Shown here: positions 26,025 through 35,630 of the stretch, piece by piece
Layout: each line of letters starts with the position of its first letter
Position numbering within the stretch: position 1 is the first letter of the stretch
DNA from: UBA2020 sp964551435
GTDB lineage: Bacteria > Pseudomonadota > Alphaproteobacteria > Micavibrionales > UBA2020
DNA: 64,000 bases
NCBI GenBank assembly: GCA_964551435.1
Contig: CAZKBS010000007.1
Span: forward strand, 19,327 to 83,326
Direction of reading: 5' to 3'
Notes under the pieces: model-generated
Seen by the model: the letters and a program-made list of their open reading frames with translations, nothing else
Told to the model about the DNA's origin: nothing
The model's database searches: none
Position numbers and translations under genes: made by a program

Positions 26025-27986
26025 TTGAAAATAGGATTCAGCAACAACACCGTGCAAGACAAGCCCGGCAAAGACAAAAATGGCAAACCGCCAGTCGAGC
26101 CGTTCGATATGTCGCCAAATGACCTTTCGGGATTGAGCATGACGCCTGATGACAAAGACCTGGCCATCGCCAAGCCTGCGCTCGAGCTGGAAAAACCCGA
26201 GACGGACGGCGGTTCTGCCCCTGCGGCCATCAACCTCTCGACCGCGAACCTGCCTGCGGGCGGGGACGTTAAAAACAAACGCATCGGTGATCGCCTGGTC
26301 GAACAGGGACTCATCACGCAAGACCAGCTGAAAGTCGCGCTCTACGAAAAGCAGAGATCCACACGTCTTATCGGTGAAATTCTTGTTGATATGGGCTTCA
26401 TCAGCTCCGAAGTCCTGTCGTCCTTTCTCGCGGAATCGACAGGTCTTCAGCAGTTCGACCCTAAAAAAACGATGCTCGACCCTGCGGCGCTGGAGCTTAT
26501 TACCAAAAAAGATGCCCTTAAATATCAAATGCTGCCTGTGACCATCGACAAGGCAAAGAACACGGCGGTCATGGCGATGGCCGACCCGTATGACGTCGTC
26601 GCGCTCGACAAGCTGAAACAGCTTTTGCCGCGCGGCTGCGCGATTACAACGCTGGTATGCCCGCCGGAAATTCTGGCCGACACCATTCACAAATCCTTCG
26701 GCGTCACTACGTCGATTGACGGTATTTTGAAAGAACTGGCGGGTGATGCCGCCTCCGCCAAAATCAACCTCGAAACCCTCAGCGAGGACGAGGCCTACAG
26801 TCACCCGATTGTACGCCTTGTGAACGCGCTTGTGTTCGAGGCCGTAAAAATGGGTGCGTCGGACTTGCACTTCGAGCCGGAAGAAAGCTTCATCCGCCTG
26901 CGCTACCGCGTGGACGGTGACCTCGTGACCGTGCATACGCTGCACAAGGAATACTGGAACGGTATTGCCCAGCGTCTCAAAATCATGTCAGAGATGAACA
27001 TCGCCGATAAACTGATGCCGCAGGACGGGCGCTTCAACCTCAACGTCGGCGGCCGCGAGGCTGACTTCCGTGTGTCGTCGTTGCCGACGGTGCATGGCGA
27101 AAACATCGTTCTGCGTGTTCTCGACAAAAGTGCGTCTATCGTGCCGCTCGACAAGCTCGGTTTCTCCGAACACAACATGAAGCTCATCAAAAAATGCCAG
27201 GCGCGTCCCGAAGGCATCATCATCGTGACCGGCCCGACGGGTTCGGGTAAAACGACCACGCTGTATTCAATGCTGAACGCGGTGAACACGCCCGATGTGA
27301 ACATCCAAACGCTGGAAGACCCGGTGGAATATTCCCTCGGCCTCATCCGCCAGACGCATGTGCGCGAAGGCGCGGGCCTCGGCTTCGGCGAGGGGATTAA
27401 GGCCCTGCTGCGTCAGGACCCGGACATCATCTTCATCGGTGAGGTGCGCGACAAGGTCACGGCTGAACAGGCGCTCAAGGCCGCCATGACCGGTCACCAG
27501 GTTTATACCTCGCTACACACCAACGACTGCTTCGGCGCCATCCCGCGTCTTGTGGATATGGGAATGCAGCCGGGGATGCTCGCGGGGGCGATTATCGCAA
27601 CATTCGCGCAGCGACTTGTCAGAAAACTTTGCCCGAAATGCAAGGTGTCTAAACCGGCCACGCCCGAGGAATGCCAACTTCTGCGCGATGGCCCCGACGG
27701 CAAGCCGATTGACCCGAGCAATCCGCCGATGATTTTCCACCCGGGGGGCTGCCCCGAGTGCAATAACACCGGCTACAAAGGCCGCGTCGCCTGTGTCGAG
27801 ATTCTGTATTTTGACGAGGAGATGGATGATGTCGTGGCCTCGGGTTCACATAAGTCTGCGATGAAAAAGTTGGCCCACGCTAAAGGGTTCAAGTCGATGC
27901 TGGACGACGGTATTTTGAAAATATACGAAGGTACGACCACCCTTGAATCCGTGCGCCAGACGCTCAATTTCGCCGACCGCATGTAA
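26025..27986 (+). CDS. pilB: Type IV pilus assembly ATPase (PilB/MshE/GspE family)
   Basis: The cytoplasmic hexameric ATPase powers pilin polymerisation. After about 85 disordered residues comes the GspE/MshEN N-terminal domain (RIGDRLVEQGLITQDQLKVA). Then come Walker A GPTGSGKTTTLYSML, the Asp box (TLEDPVEY), Walker B DPDIIFIGEVRD, a His box (GHQVYTSLHTND) and the zinc-binding tetracysteine CPKC, later CPEC. The 653-residue protein probably starts at TTG (26025) after GAGGAGG and AGGGAG. It is the first gene of the pilus locus; the 287-base upstream region should hold the promoter, but no consensus was obvious. Confidence 0.94.
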   Translation: MKIGFSNNTVQDKPGKDKNGKPPVEPFDMSPNDLSGLSMTPDDKDLAIAKPALELEKPETDGGSAPAAINLSTANLPAGGDVKNKRIGDRLVEQGLITQDQLKVALYEKQRSTRLIGEILVDMGFISSEVLSSFLAESTGLQQFDPKKTMLDPAALELITKKDALKYQMLPVTIDKAKNTAVMAMADPYDVVALDKLKQLLPRGCAITTLVCPPEILADTIHKSFGVTTSIDGILKELAGDAASAKINLETLSEDEAYSHPIVRLVNALVFEAVKMGASDLHFEPEESFIRLRYRVDGDLVTVHTLHKEYWNGIAQRLKIMSEMNIADKLMPQDGRFNLNVGGREADFRVSSLPTVHGENIVLRVLDKSASIVPLDKLGFSEHNMKLIKKCQARPEGIIIVTGPTGSGKTTTLYSMLNAVNTPDVNIQTLEDPVEYSLGLIRQTHVREGAGLGFGEGIKALLRQDPDIIFIGEVRDKVTAEQALKAAMTGHQVYTSLHTNDCFGAIPRLVDMGMQPGMLAGAIIATFAQRLVRKLCPKCKVSKPATPEECQLLRDGPDGKPIDPSNPPMIFHPGGCPECNNTGYKGRVACVEILYFDEEMDDVVASGSHKSAMKKLAHAKGFKSMLDDGILKIYEGTTTLESVRQTLNFADRM

Positions 27987-28043
27987 ACCGCCCCGTGGGC
28001 TGTTACAAGTACTTGGTTTCCTTTTATATTTGTTGTATCAGTA

Positions 28044-28078
28044 GAAAACACGCCTTGCATTCTGCGCGGCGTCTTTTC
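28044..28078 (+). terminator. Possible attenuator between pilB and pilC
   Basis: GAAAACACGCC (28044-28054) and GGCGTCTTTTC (28068-28078) form an 11-base stem with one C-C mismatch, and the right arm is T-rich. It lies in a 120-base gap inside an otherwise tight operon and may reduce transcription into the downstream genes. Confidence 0.4.
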
Positions 28079-28106
28079 TAGTTCGGAATAGTTGGTTCAG
28101 GGACAC

Positions 28107-29321
28107 ATGCCGAAATACAGCTATAAGGCTATTAACGCAAAAGGACGCCCTGTGCGCGGGGTCGTCACGGCTGCCAATGAATCCGAGCTGTTCAATCGCT
28201 TGCAGGAAACCGGCATGAATTTGCTGGACTGCAAGGAAATGAACGAAAAGGTCGGCAAGCTTGCCGCGCTGACCGCCGCCAAAGTCAAAATCCGCGATCT
28301 CATTCAGATGTTCGTGCATCTGGAACAGCTGCAAAAAGCGGGTGTTCCGCTGCTGGATGCGCTTTCCGACGTGCGTGACACTGCTGAATCCACGCGCCTG
28401 CGCGACATCATGGGTGATGTTTACTCTGAGGTTTCCTCCGGCTCGTCGCTGTCGAACGCGCTCGCCAAGCACCCGATGATTTTTCAGCCGATTTTCATCT
28501 CTCTGCTGAATGCGGGCGAGGAAACCGGTAACCTCACCAATTCTTTCGCACAGGTGATCCGTCACCTGAAGTGGACGGACGCGATGTCGGCCAAAATTAA
28601 AAAGGCCACGCGCTATCCGAAAATCCTGATCGTCGTCGTCGTCGGCGTTGTCGGTTTGATGATGGGCTATGTCGTACCGGAGGTTGTCGGCTTCCTGAAG
28701 AATATCGGCCAGGAACTGCCGGGGATTACGCTGGCGCTGATCTCGACCTCTGAATTCGTGGTGAATTACTGGGCGCATATCCTCGGGGTCATTATCGCCT
28801 TTATGGCTACCATGCGCATTGGCCGTGCCGTATCCGAAGGTTTCCGCTACCGCACCGACTATATCGCGCTGCATCTGCCGGTGATGGGGCCGGTTATTCG
28901 CAAAATTTCTCTGTCGATGTTCTGCCAGACCTTCGCGGTTTTGTTCAGCAGCGGTCTTGAAATCCTCAAATGCCTTGATGCGGCGAAGAAAACCTCGACC
29001 AACCTTGTGATCACCGAGGCGCTGGAAAACGTGCGCACGCAGGTGCAGGAAGGCAGTCCCATTTCGCAAGCGCTCAACAATTCCGGCGAGTTTCCATCGC
29101 TGGTCGTGCGTATGATTAAAATCGGCGAGGAGTCGGGTAACCTGACCGGCGTTCTCGAACAGGTTGCCGAATTCTACGACAAGGACGTCAACGAAGCCGT
29201 CGACGGTATGATCGCGATGATCGAGCCGATGCTGACGGTTATTCTGGGCGGTATCATCATGTGGATCGCTGCGGCGGTCTTCGGCCCGGTCTATGACAGT
29301 TTCGGAAAGATGGGTGTCTGA
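28107..29321 (+). CDS. pilC: Type IV pilus inner-membrane platform protein (PilC/MshG/GspF)
   Basis: PilC is the polytopic platform that couples the ATPases to the pilus. The 404-residue protein begins MPKYSYKAINAKGRPVRG, the usual N-terminal sequence. It has two repeated cytoplasmic GspF domains (MFVHLEQLQKAGVPLLDAL and MFCQTFAVLFSSGLEILKCL) and three transmembrane helices (about residues 170-190, 215-240 and 375-395). The conserved INAGEETGNL and IKIGEESGNLTGVLEQVA motifs occur once per repeat (first reads LNAGEETGNL). The start at 28107 follows CAGGGA. Confidence 0.95.
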   Translation: MPKYSYKAINAKGRPVRGVVTAANESELFNRLQETGMNLLDCKEMNEKVGKLAALTAAKVKIRDLIQMFVHLEQLQKAGVPLLDALSDVRDTAESTRLRDIMGDVYSEVSSGSSLSNALAKHPMIFQPIFISLLNAGEETGNLTNSFAQVIRHLKWTDAMSAKIKKATRYPKILIVVVVGVVGLMMGYVVPEVVGFLKNIGQELPGITLALISTSEFVVNYWAHILGVIIAFMATMRIGRAVSEGFRYRTDYIALHLPVMGPVIRKISLSMFCQTFAVLFSSGLEILKCLDAAKKTSTNLVITEALENVRTQVQEGSPISQALNNSGEFPSLVVRMIKIGEESGNLTGVLEQVAEFYDKDVNEAVDGMIAMIEPMLTVILGGIIMWIAAAVFGPVYDSFGKMGV

Positions 29322-29323
29322 CG

Positions 29324-30961
29324 ATGGTCGGTTTCAAAAGAGGACGTCGCGTGTTGATGGTTGGGGGCGAGGGGGTTACGCTTTACGCGCCCTCGTCGCG
29401 TCTTGGCATGGAACGCGAAACATCGATTTCGTGGGAAGTCCCGAATTTCGAAGACCAGCTTGCCGATATTCTGGCCGATAAAAGCGTGGGCCGTGCCGTT
29501 ACGGTGCTTTTTGATGGCAACGACCAGACTTACCGCAAGGAAGACAATATCCCGAAGCTGTCACCCATCGACCGCCCGCGCTACGTGAAGCGTAAACTGG
29601 AACTGGCCTTTCCGGCCTATCCCATCCGCGCCTCGCTTGAAATCAAGCCGCCGAAGAAAAAATTCGGACGCGCCTCGGCCGCCGCCAAGGTTGCGCCGTC
29701 CTATCTCTTTGTTGCTCTGCCTGAAACCGAACAGATTGACCGCGTATCAAGCGCCATGACGGATGCCGGTGTCGCCATCGGCGGCTTTGGGCTTTTGCCG
29801 GTTGAATCGTCCGGATTGGTGTCCGAACTTGCGGAAAAAGTATTCGCGGGCAAGGGGCGGAAATCGCGCTGGGCGCTTCTTGTCGGGCAGCATGAAACCG
29901 GCGGCCTGCGTCAGGTTGTGGTCAAAGACGGCAACCTTGCGCTGACACGTCTGACGCCGACGTCCGATGCAGGGCCTAGCGGCCCGGGCTGGGTTGAAGA
30001 TGCCGTGCGCGAATTCAAGGCGACAACAAATTACATTTCGCGTTTCGGTTATTCGCCCGAAGATGGCCTTGATGTTATTATCATTTGCGGCGATATCGAA
30101 AAGCAGTTTTTCAAGCCTTCCGAGATCGGTGTGCCGCATTTCCAGTGCCTCAACCTGAACGAGGCGATGCGCCATATCGGCATCAAGGCGAGTGGCAACG
30201 AGAAAAACAACTATGCCGATGCGCTGCATGCCGCGTGGATCAGCAAAAACGGCCGCCTGAAGCTGCCGGTGCGCGTTCCCAGCCTGCACCGCGTCATGGC
30301 GCCGCGTCTTGCGGCGGGGGTTGGCAGCTTTATTTTGGCCTTGGGTGTTCTCGGCTTTACAGGCATGAGTGTCGAGTCTTATATCGGCTACAGTAAGACC
30401 CAGAGCGAAATTGCGCAAAAGCAAAATCAGAAAACGCTTCAGGAGCGCGAGTATGAACGCGAAACCGCAGAGTTCGACAAGCTGCCGATCCAGCCTGCCG
30501 TCGTTCGCTCAGCGATGGCTGTCAAAGACATGCTGGAGCAAAATACAGTCAATCTGGCGCCAATTATGGGCCGTTTGAAAACGGCGATGGGCGGCGATAT
30601 CCATCTTGAGGAGCTGTCGTTTACGCACGAAGCTGGTGAGGCGCTTGCGGCCAATCCCAACGCCTCGCCGATGATGCGTTTCGGTCTGGCTCAGCAGACA
30701 AACCCCCGTGGAACGGTGAAAATCAGCTTCTCCTTCGGCATGCCCGATAACACCCCGCTTGAACAAAAAGTCAAACGTGCCGAGCAGCTGCTGGAAAGCC
30801 TCAAGGGGCAGTTCCCTGAATATAAAGTCAGCATTACTAGCCAGTTTGGCGGCTTTTCCCGCGAGGGCAGCCGTACCGGCGGTGTGGGTGAGGTCGCGGG
30901 CGGCGGCGCCAGCAATGCAAAAGATCTTGCGCAGTTCCAGCTTGAAGGAGCGCCCTTCTGA
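29324..30961 (+). CDS. Pilus alignment protein, fused PilM-PilN (GspL/MshI-like)
   Basis: The 545-residue protein has a cytoplasmic actin-like domain (about residues 1-320), comparable to PilM or the cytoplasmic part of GspL. A single transmembrane helix follows (about 330-350, AAGVGSFILALGVLGFTGM), then a coiled coil and a ferredoxin-like periplasmic domain comparable to PilN. Classic T4P operons encode these as two proteins; MSHA-type systems and type II secretion use a fused one. It is two bases after pilC and overlaps the next gene by one base. Sequence conservation is weak, so the call rests mainly on architecture and position. Confidence 0.72.
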   Translation: MVGFKRGRRVLMVGGEGVTLYAPSSRLGMERETSISWEVPNFEDQLADILADKSVGRAVTVLFDGNDQTYRKEDNIPKLSPIDRPRYVKRKLELAFPAYPIRASLEIKPPKKKFGRASAAAKVAPSYLFVALPETEQIDRVSSAMTDAGVAIGGFGLLPVESSGLVSELAEKVFAGKGRKSRWALLVGQHETGGLRQVVVKDGNLALTRLTPTSDAGPSGPGWVEDAVREFKATTNYISRFGYSPEDGLDVIIICGDIEKQFFKPSEIGVPHFQCLNLNEAMRHIGIKASGNEKNNYADALHAAWISKNGRLKLPVRVPSLHRVMAPRLAAGVGSFILALGVLGFTGMSVESYIGYSKTQSEIAQKQNQKTLQEREYERETAEFDKLPIQPAVVRSAMAVKDMLEQNTVNLAPIMGRLKTAMGGDIHLEELSFTHEAGEALAANPNASPMMRFGLAQQTNPRGTVKISFSFGMPDNTPLEQKVKRAEQLLESLKGQFPEYKVSITSQFGGFSREGSRTGGVGEVAGGGASNAKDLAQFQLEGAPF

Positions 30962-31614
30962 TGAAACTGATTGGTATCAAACGCACCCTGCTTCTGGCAG
31001 TCTTGCTGGCGATGAATCTTGCAATTGCCGGGCTGTTCTTTTTTGTGATCGAACCCATGCGCACGGGCGCGTCCGAGCAGCTGGCCGGTATCGAAAGCCA
31101 AATCTCCGGCTTGCAAAGTAAGATCCAGAACGTCAAACGCGAGCTGGAAGATTTCAACCGCAACCTGCCGAAATTCGAAGAGCTGAAGACTGTCGGCTTT
31201 TTCAATTCACAGGATCGTTTTGATCTGATGCGTCATTTGGATGACGTGCGTATCAAAAGCAACCTGCCCGGGTTTCCCTTTGATGTCACGGAAATCAAAG
31301 AAGTTCCCAACAGCGATGCCGCGGCATCGCGCTCGCGCCTGATTATGAGTCGCATCAACATCAAAGAAGTTCCGGCGTTGGTCGATAACGACTTTTTCCA
31401 GTTCGTCGATGTGATGCGCCAGACATTTCCCGCACATGTGCGCCTGCAATCCTTTACGATTGCGCGCGTCAACCAGTTCGACGCCGAGCTTTTGAAACAG
31501 ATCCGCACCAAACAGAAAAACTCCGCTATTTCGGCAAAGGTCGAATTCGACTGGCTGACAATCGTGCCGGCCGCGGATGACAAAAAACCGGCCAGCGGAT
31601 GGGGGGGGCAGTAA
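30961..31614 (+). CDS. PilO/MshJ-like pilus alignment protein
   Basis: The 217-residue bitopic membrane protein has one N-terminal transmembrane helix (about residues 10-31), a coiled coil (ESQISGLQSKIQNVKRELED) and a periplasmic alpha/beta domain. This is the architecture of PilO, which dimerises with PilN. The start overlaps the upstream stop (TGATG). No strong sequence signature is visible, so the assignment depends on layout and place in the operon. Confidence 0.68.
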   Translation: MKLIGIKRTLLLAVLLAMNLAIAGLFFFVIEPMRTGASEQLAGIESQISGLQSKIQNVKRELEDFNRNLPKFEELKTVGFFNSQDRFDLMRHLDDVRIKSNLPGFPFDVTEIKEVPNSDAAASRSRLIMSRINIKEVPALVDNDFFQFVDVMRQTFPAHVRLQSFTIARVNQFDAELLKQIRTKQKNSAISAKVEFDWLTIVPAADDKKPASGWGGQ

Positions 31615-31616
31615 CC

Positions 31617-32216
31617 ATGGGTGCACGCATCACTGTCCTTTTGATTTGCGCGGCTATGGGGGGGGCATCTGCCGCTTTGGCGCAGGCGCCCGCAGCTCCT
31701 GATGCTGCCGTCGCTGCGTCAGCAACGCCTGCAGTTGATCCGACTGTAGAGGCCGCTGCAAAGGCCGCCGCCGAGGCTGCGGCTAAGGCTGCGGAAGAAG
31801 CGCGCGTGGCAGAGCTGAACAAGCCTTTTCGAGATACTGTTTTGTTCACGCCAGCCGAAGTGACGGCGGTGCGCGAAGCCGCAGCAGGCCGCCGTACCAA
31901 CGAAAAATTTCTTGATGCCGACAAGGTAGAACTTATTCCTATTGATCGCAAAATCAAGCTGTCGGGGATTTACTACAAGAATGACAGTACGTGGATTGTC
32001 TGGATGAACGGTTACAAGCTGCATCCGCGTTATTTGTTGCCCGAAATTCACAAGATTCAGGTTAAGCAGGACGAGGTCTATCTGGAATGGTACGACATCG
32101 GCCTTAACAACGTCATTAAACTGAAAATGCGCCCGCACCAGATTTACGATATCGTCACAGGTATTCTCTATAACGATACCGCCGGTGGGATAGCGCCGGA
32201 TACGGGGGGCAGATGA
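31617..32216 (+). CDS. Secreted pilus assembly protein, PilP/MshK-like
   Basis: The 199-residue protein has a signal peptide (residues 1-23, cleavage after AALA) and an Ala-rich helix with repeated KAAAEAA units. A C-terminal beta domain follows (LSGIYYKNDSTWIVWMNG, VKQDEVYLEWYD). PilP, MshK and GspC share an HR-type beta domain that links the inner-membrane proteins to the secretin, and W[IV]VW[MI]NG is typical of such domains. The start at 31617 lies two bases after the PilO stop; its last four bases overlap the ABC ATPase gene. Confidence 0.65.
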   Translation: MGARITVLLICAAMGGASAALAQAPAAPDAAVAASATPAVDPTVEAAAKAAAEAAAKAAEEARVAELNKPFRDTVLFTPAEVTAVREAAAGRRTNEKFLDADKVELIPIDRKIKLSGIYYKNDSTWIVWMNGYKLHPRYLLPEIHKIQVKQDEVYLEWYDIGLNNVIKLKMRPHQIYDIVTGILYNDTAGGIAPDTGGR

Positions 32217-32995
32217 CGTCATTTTCGACCGCAGCATCGCCGCAGTCTGCGGCATTTTCCGATACGGCCATTCGTATCGACGGTATTGCCGCCGATTACG
32301 GTCATGGCCGCGTGATTGAAAATATTTCTTTCGATGTCAAGGCGGGAGAAACTTTCGGCCTTATCGGCCTGAACGGCGCGGGCAAGACGACACTGATTAA
32401 AATTCTGCTCGGGCTCATGGATTCGGCGGCCGGCAACGTCGAGATTTTCGGAAAGAAAATCCTCGACCCGCAGGCAAAATCGCGCATTGCCTACCTGCCG
32501 GAAAAGTTTGAGCCGCCGCCGTTCCTCTCCGGTCTTGAATTTGTGAAATTTTCGCTCCAGCTTTATGGCCGTCCTTATGATAAGGATGCTGTTCTGGCCG
32601 CCGCGGACCGCGTGGCGCTGGTGCGTCATGCGATGACCCGCCGCGTCAATACCTATTCCAAGGGGATGCGCCAGAAAACGGGCCTTATCGGCACATGGAT
32701 GACCGAGTGTCCGCTGCTGATCCTCGACGAGCCGATGAGCGGCCTTGACCCGCGTGCCCGCGTTCTGGTGAAAGAAGAAATCATGCGCTGCCGTGCGCGC
32801 GGGATGACGGTGTTCTTGAGCTCCCATATCCTGTCCGATATGGACGAGCTGTGCGACCGCGTTGCCGTTTTGCATGACGGCGCTATTCAATTTGTCGGCA
32901 CGCCCGCCGCGCTTCGCGAACAGACGGAGCAGGCATATCTGGAGCGTGCCTTTCTCAAGCTTATCGAAGGATCGAAAAGGGTTTACGAATCATGA
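32213..32995 (+). CDS. ABC transporter ATP-binding protein within the pilus operon (PilH-like)
   Basis: The 260-residue ATPase has Walker A GLNGAGKTTLIKILLGL, a Y.PE Q-loop variant (AYLPEKFEPP), signature YSKGMRQK and Walker B LLILDEPMSGLDP, with SHILSDMDELCDR at the H-loop. It overlaps both neighbours by four bases, so it is an integral part of the operon. The matching permease lies six genes downstream (39917-40738). Myxococcus xanthus PilH and PilI are a comparable ABC ATPase and permease needed for pilus biogenesis; equivalence here is inference. It is not the MshM/ExeA-type ATPase found at this place in MSHA loci. Confidence 0.85.
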   Translation: MTSFSTAASPQSAAFSDTAIRIDGIAADYGHGRVIENISFDVKAGETFGLIGLNGAGKTTLIKILLGLMDSAAGNVEIFGKKILDPQAKSRIAYLPEKFEPPPFLSGLEFVKFSLQLYGRPYDKDAVLAAADRVALVRHAMTRRVNTYSKGMRQKTGLIGTWMTECPLLILDEPMSGLDPRARVLVKEEIMRCRARGMTVFLSSHILSDMDELCDRVAVLHDGAIQFVGTPAALREQTEQAYLERAFLKLIEGSKRVYES

Positions 32996-34638
32996 AATTA
33001 TTTGGCAGCAAAGACGACCAGGAACAGGAAGACGTTTTCGCCGAAGAAGTTGAAAACAGCGGTGTTGCCGATGAGGGTTTCGAAGTGTCCGATGATGGCT
33101 TTGCCGACAACGCAGCGGGCGCACTCAGCGCCCCTAGCCGTGATGTGAATACGGGCGGCGGCAAAAGCAAAAAAGGCCTTTTGCTCGGCGTCCTCGGCTT
33201 GCTGCTCGCGGGTGGCGGGGGCGGTGCCTATTACCTTACGATGATGCAGGAGGCGGCGGATGTGCCGCGCGTCGCCAGGGTGTTGACGCCTGCGACCGCA
33301 ACCGATACGGCGGCTGCGCCAGCTGTGCCGCCTACCGTGGATGTGACGGCGCAGATTATCGGCGAAGCGCCGCCGATGCCCGAAGTGCCGCAAGATACGG
33401 CGCAGGACACACTGCTGGCGAATGCTGAAACGTCTTTGTCCGCAACCGATACGGCGACAGCCGCTGCCACCGCTGATGCGGCAGCCGCCCCCGTTGACCC
33501 CTTCGCTGAACTGGGTGCGCCGCCCGCAGATGCGGCGGTGCCTGCCGAAGCGGCGGCAACCGAAGCGGCACCTGCGAATACGGCGTCGCCTGTGACCCCC
33601 GCGCCGGACGCGCTGGCGGCAGCCCCGGAATTGCCTGATGAGGGTCCGATGACGGAAAGTTTTGCCCCGATTTCCGCGCCCGAAGCGCCTGCGGCCAAGA
33701 CGGAGTCCGCCGACGTGAATGCGCCGAAAGAAGATTTGCCGATGCCGCGCATGCTTGAAACGCAGGTTCCTGCTCCGGATGCGCTGCAAGTTTCAGGTAA
33801 TGGTGCCGTCACCGGCGCCACGACCGCATCGCAAGGCGGCGCCGTGAGTGGCGCAACGACGGCGCCCTCCAATGCCGAAAAGGCAATCGTTGAAAACGCG
33901 GCCGTGCTCAACCAGCTGAGCGCGCCTGCGGCGGCGACGGCTGCCGATCCGGCGGCTGCGGGGCGGACGGTCAATGAAATTCTCGGCGCGGGTGGCGGCG
34001 CACAGGAAGCCATCGTGCGTCCGATGCCTGACAGCTACGTTGTCGTGCGCAAGGAAACCGACGGCAGCGCCCTCGCTGCGCGTCTCAAACAGGCCCGTAG
34101 CGCGCTGATGAACAACAACGACATGGCGGCGCTTCAAATCTTCAACGAGATGTACCAGGACTACCCGCGCGACAACCGTGTTGCGATGGGCCGTGCTTTG
34201 TCGATGCAAAAACTCGGACAGTACGATCAGGCGCTGGGCGCTTATGAGGAAATTCTCGAAAAAGACCCCAAGAACCTCGAAGCGCTGACGAACATGCTGG
34301 GCATTCTCAAACAGCAAAACCCTTCTCTCGCGCTTGAAAAACTCGGCGAGCTGCGTGAAGCCTATCCCTTTAATGCGGATATCGCCGCGCAGCTGGGCGT
34401 TGCCTATGCGTCAATGCAATCCTATGCGGAGGCGCTGAAGTATTTCGATATCGCCGATGCGCTGAAGCCCGGCAACGGCTATGTCATGTACAACCGCGCC
34501 GTCGCGCTTGACCGCATGGGGCAGGAAGAAAAAGCAGCTGCTGTCTACAGGCTTATCGTGCGCCTCGCCGCCGAAGGAGCGCTGAAAGAGCCGGTACCGG
34601 TCGAGGTTATCCGCCAGCGTTTGTCCACCATGCGTTAA
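32992..34638 (+). CDS. TPR protein of the pilus operon (MshN-like)
   Basis: The 548-residue protein has an acidic cytoplasmic N-terminus (residues 1-60) and one transmembrane helix (62-81, GLLLGVLGLLLAGGGGGAYY). A long Ala/Pro/Thr-rich linker (90-330) includes a doubled GAVTGATTA / GAVSGATTA unit at 271-291. A periplasmic C-terminal block of about four to five TPR repeats (360-525) follows. MshN of MSHA pili has the same plan. It may bridge the inner membrane and secretin across the periplasm. It is translationally coupled to the ABC ATPase and followed six bases later by the prepilin peptidase. Confidence 0.72.
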   Translation: MKLFGSKDDQEQEDVFAEEVENSGVADEGFEVSDDGFADNAAGALSAPSRDVNTGGGKSKKGLLLGVLGLLLAGGGGGAYYLTMMQEAADVPRVARVLTPATATDTAAAPAVPPTVDVTAQIIGEAPPMPEVPQDTAQDTLLANAETSLSATDTATAAATADAAAAPVDPFAELGAPPADAAVPAEAAATEAAPANTASPVTPAPDALAAAPELPDEGPMTESFAPISAPEAPAAKTESADVNAPKEDLPMPRMLETQVPAPDALQVSGNGAVTGATTASQGGAVSGATTAPSNAEKAIVENAAVLNQLSAPAAATAADPAAAGRTVNEILGAGGGAQEAIVRPMPDSYVVVRKETDGSALAARLKQARSALMNNNDMAALQIFNEMYQDYPRDNRVAMGRALSMQKLGQYDQALGAYEEILEKDPKNLEALTNMLGILKQQNPSLALEKLGELREAYPFNADIAAQLGVAYASMQSYAEALKYFDIADALKPGNGYVMYNRAVALDRMGQEEKAAAVYRLIVRLAAEGALKEPVPVEVIRQRLSTMR

Positions 34639-34644
34639 TAGCGC

Positions 34645-35454
34645 ATGCCGGATTTTTTCGCCGAGCTGCCGCCTTTTTTTTATTACATGACCACGGTTTT
34701 GCTGGGCCTGTGTCTTGGCAGTTTTGCCACGGCGCTGGCCTGGCGTTTGCCGCGCGGCATTTCGATGACGGCAAAGGCGCGGTCCGCCTGTGCGGCTTGC
34801 GGGCAAGATCTTTCTGCACGTGATCTCGTGCCGCTATTGTCGTGGATTTTTTTGCGTGGACGATGCCGCCATTGCGCCGCGCGCGTCGGCTGGCAATATC
34901 CTTTGATTGAACTTTCAACGCTGGGGCTTTGTCTGGCGCTGCATATTGCTTTCGGTTTTTCCGCCGTGACGCTTTGTGCTTTCGTCATCGCGCCGGTGCT
35001 TGCCGCGATGACGGATATCGATTTCCGTTACAAGATTTTGCCCGATGTGCTGAATGGGGTGCTGGCGTTGGCGGGGTTTGCCGCGATTGTCGCGGCATCT
35101 CTGGCGGCATTTGATGGTCCGGCGCACGCGGCCACGATGCTGGGGCAGGCACTGCTTGCCGCGATTCTCTATGGTGGGCTTGCGTGGGGGCTGCGGTTTT
35201 TATTTCTGAAGCTGATGCGCAAGGAAGCGCTCGGTCTTGGCGATGTTAAGTTTTTTGCGGCGGCGGGCGTATGGCTTGGATTGTCGCCCGATACGCTGGC
35301 CGCATTTTTGATGCTGTCGGGCGTTTTCGGCGTGCTGATTGCCTTGCTGTGGCGCAGATGTACGGGCGAGGCGGAGTTTCCTTTCGGTCCCGCGCTCATC
35401 GCCTCTTTCCTGTGCGTGCTGTTCTGGCGCGGGCTTTATTTTGTTGTCATATAA
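34645..35454 (+). CDS. pilD: Prepilin peptidase / N-methyltransferase
   Basis: PilD is an inner-membrane aspartyl protease that cleaves the prepilin leader and methylates the new N-terminus. The 269-residue protein has the cytoplasmic methylase loop with two CxxC pairs (CAACGQ and CRHC) and both catalytic Asp residues (MTDIDFRYKILPD and LGLGDVKFFAAAG). It has about eight membrane helices. It should process the four prepilins encoded at 43110-49241. It begins six bases after the TPR gene; 176 non-coding bases separate it from pilT. Confidence 0.93.
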   Translation: MPDFFAELPPFFYYMTTVLLGLCLGSFATALAWRLPRGISMTAKARSACAACGQDLSARDLVPLLSWIFLRGRCRHCAARVGWQYPLIELSTLGLCLALHIAFGFSAVTLCAFVIAPVLAAMTDIDFRYKILPDVLNGVLALAGFAAIVAASLAAFDGPAHAATMLGQALLAAILYGGLAWGLRFLFLKLMRKEALGLGDVKFFAAAGVWLGLSPDTLAAFLMLSGVFGVLIALLWRRCTGEAEFPFGPALIASFLCVLFWRGLYFVVI

Positions 35455-35630
35455 CCTTGCGGGCGTCCGGCGGGGAGATGCGTCTTAATTATTTACCCTT
35501 TTTTCAACTTATGCCGCTAATCTTGTACAGGGGATACAGGTTTGCGGCGGCCGCGCCGCTTCACAACGCGGCATTGCCCTGCGCGTCTGGCGGGCATATA
35601 TAAAGACAAGCTGTCAAAGGGGGCTTTTCC

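Noticed and set aside
32998..33789. Arg-rich 263-codon frame opposite the TPR gene
   Set aside because: It is the complement of the Ala/Pro-rich linker; Arg/Gly richness follows from GC-rich Ala codons on the other strand.
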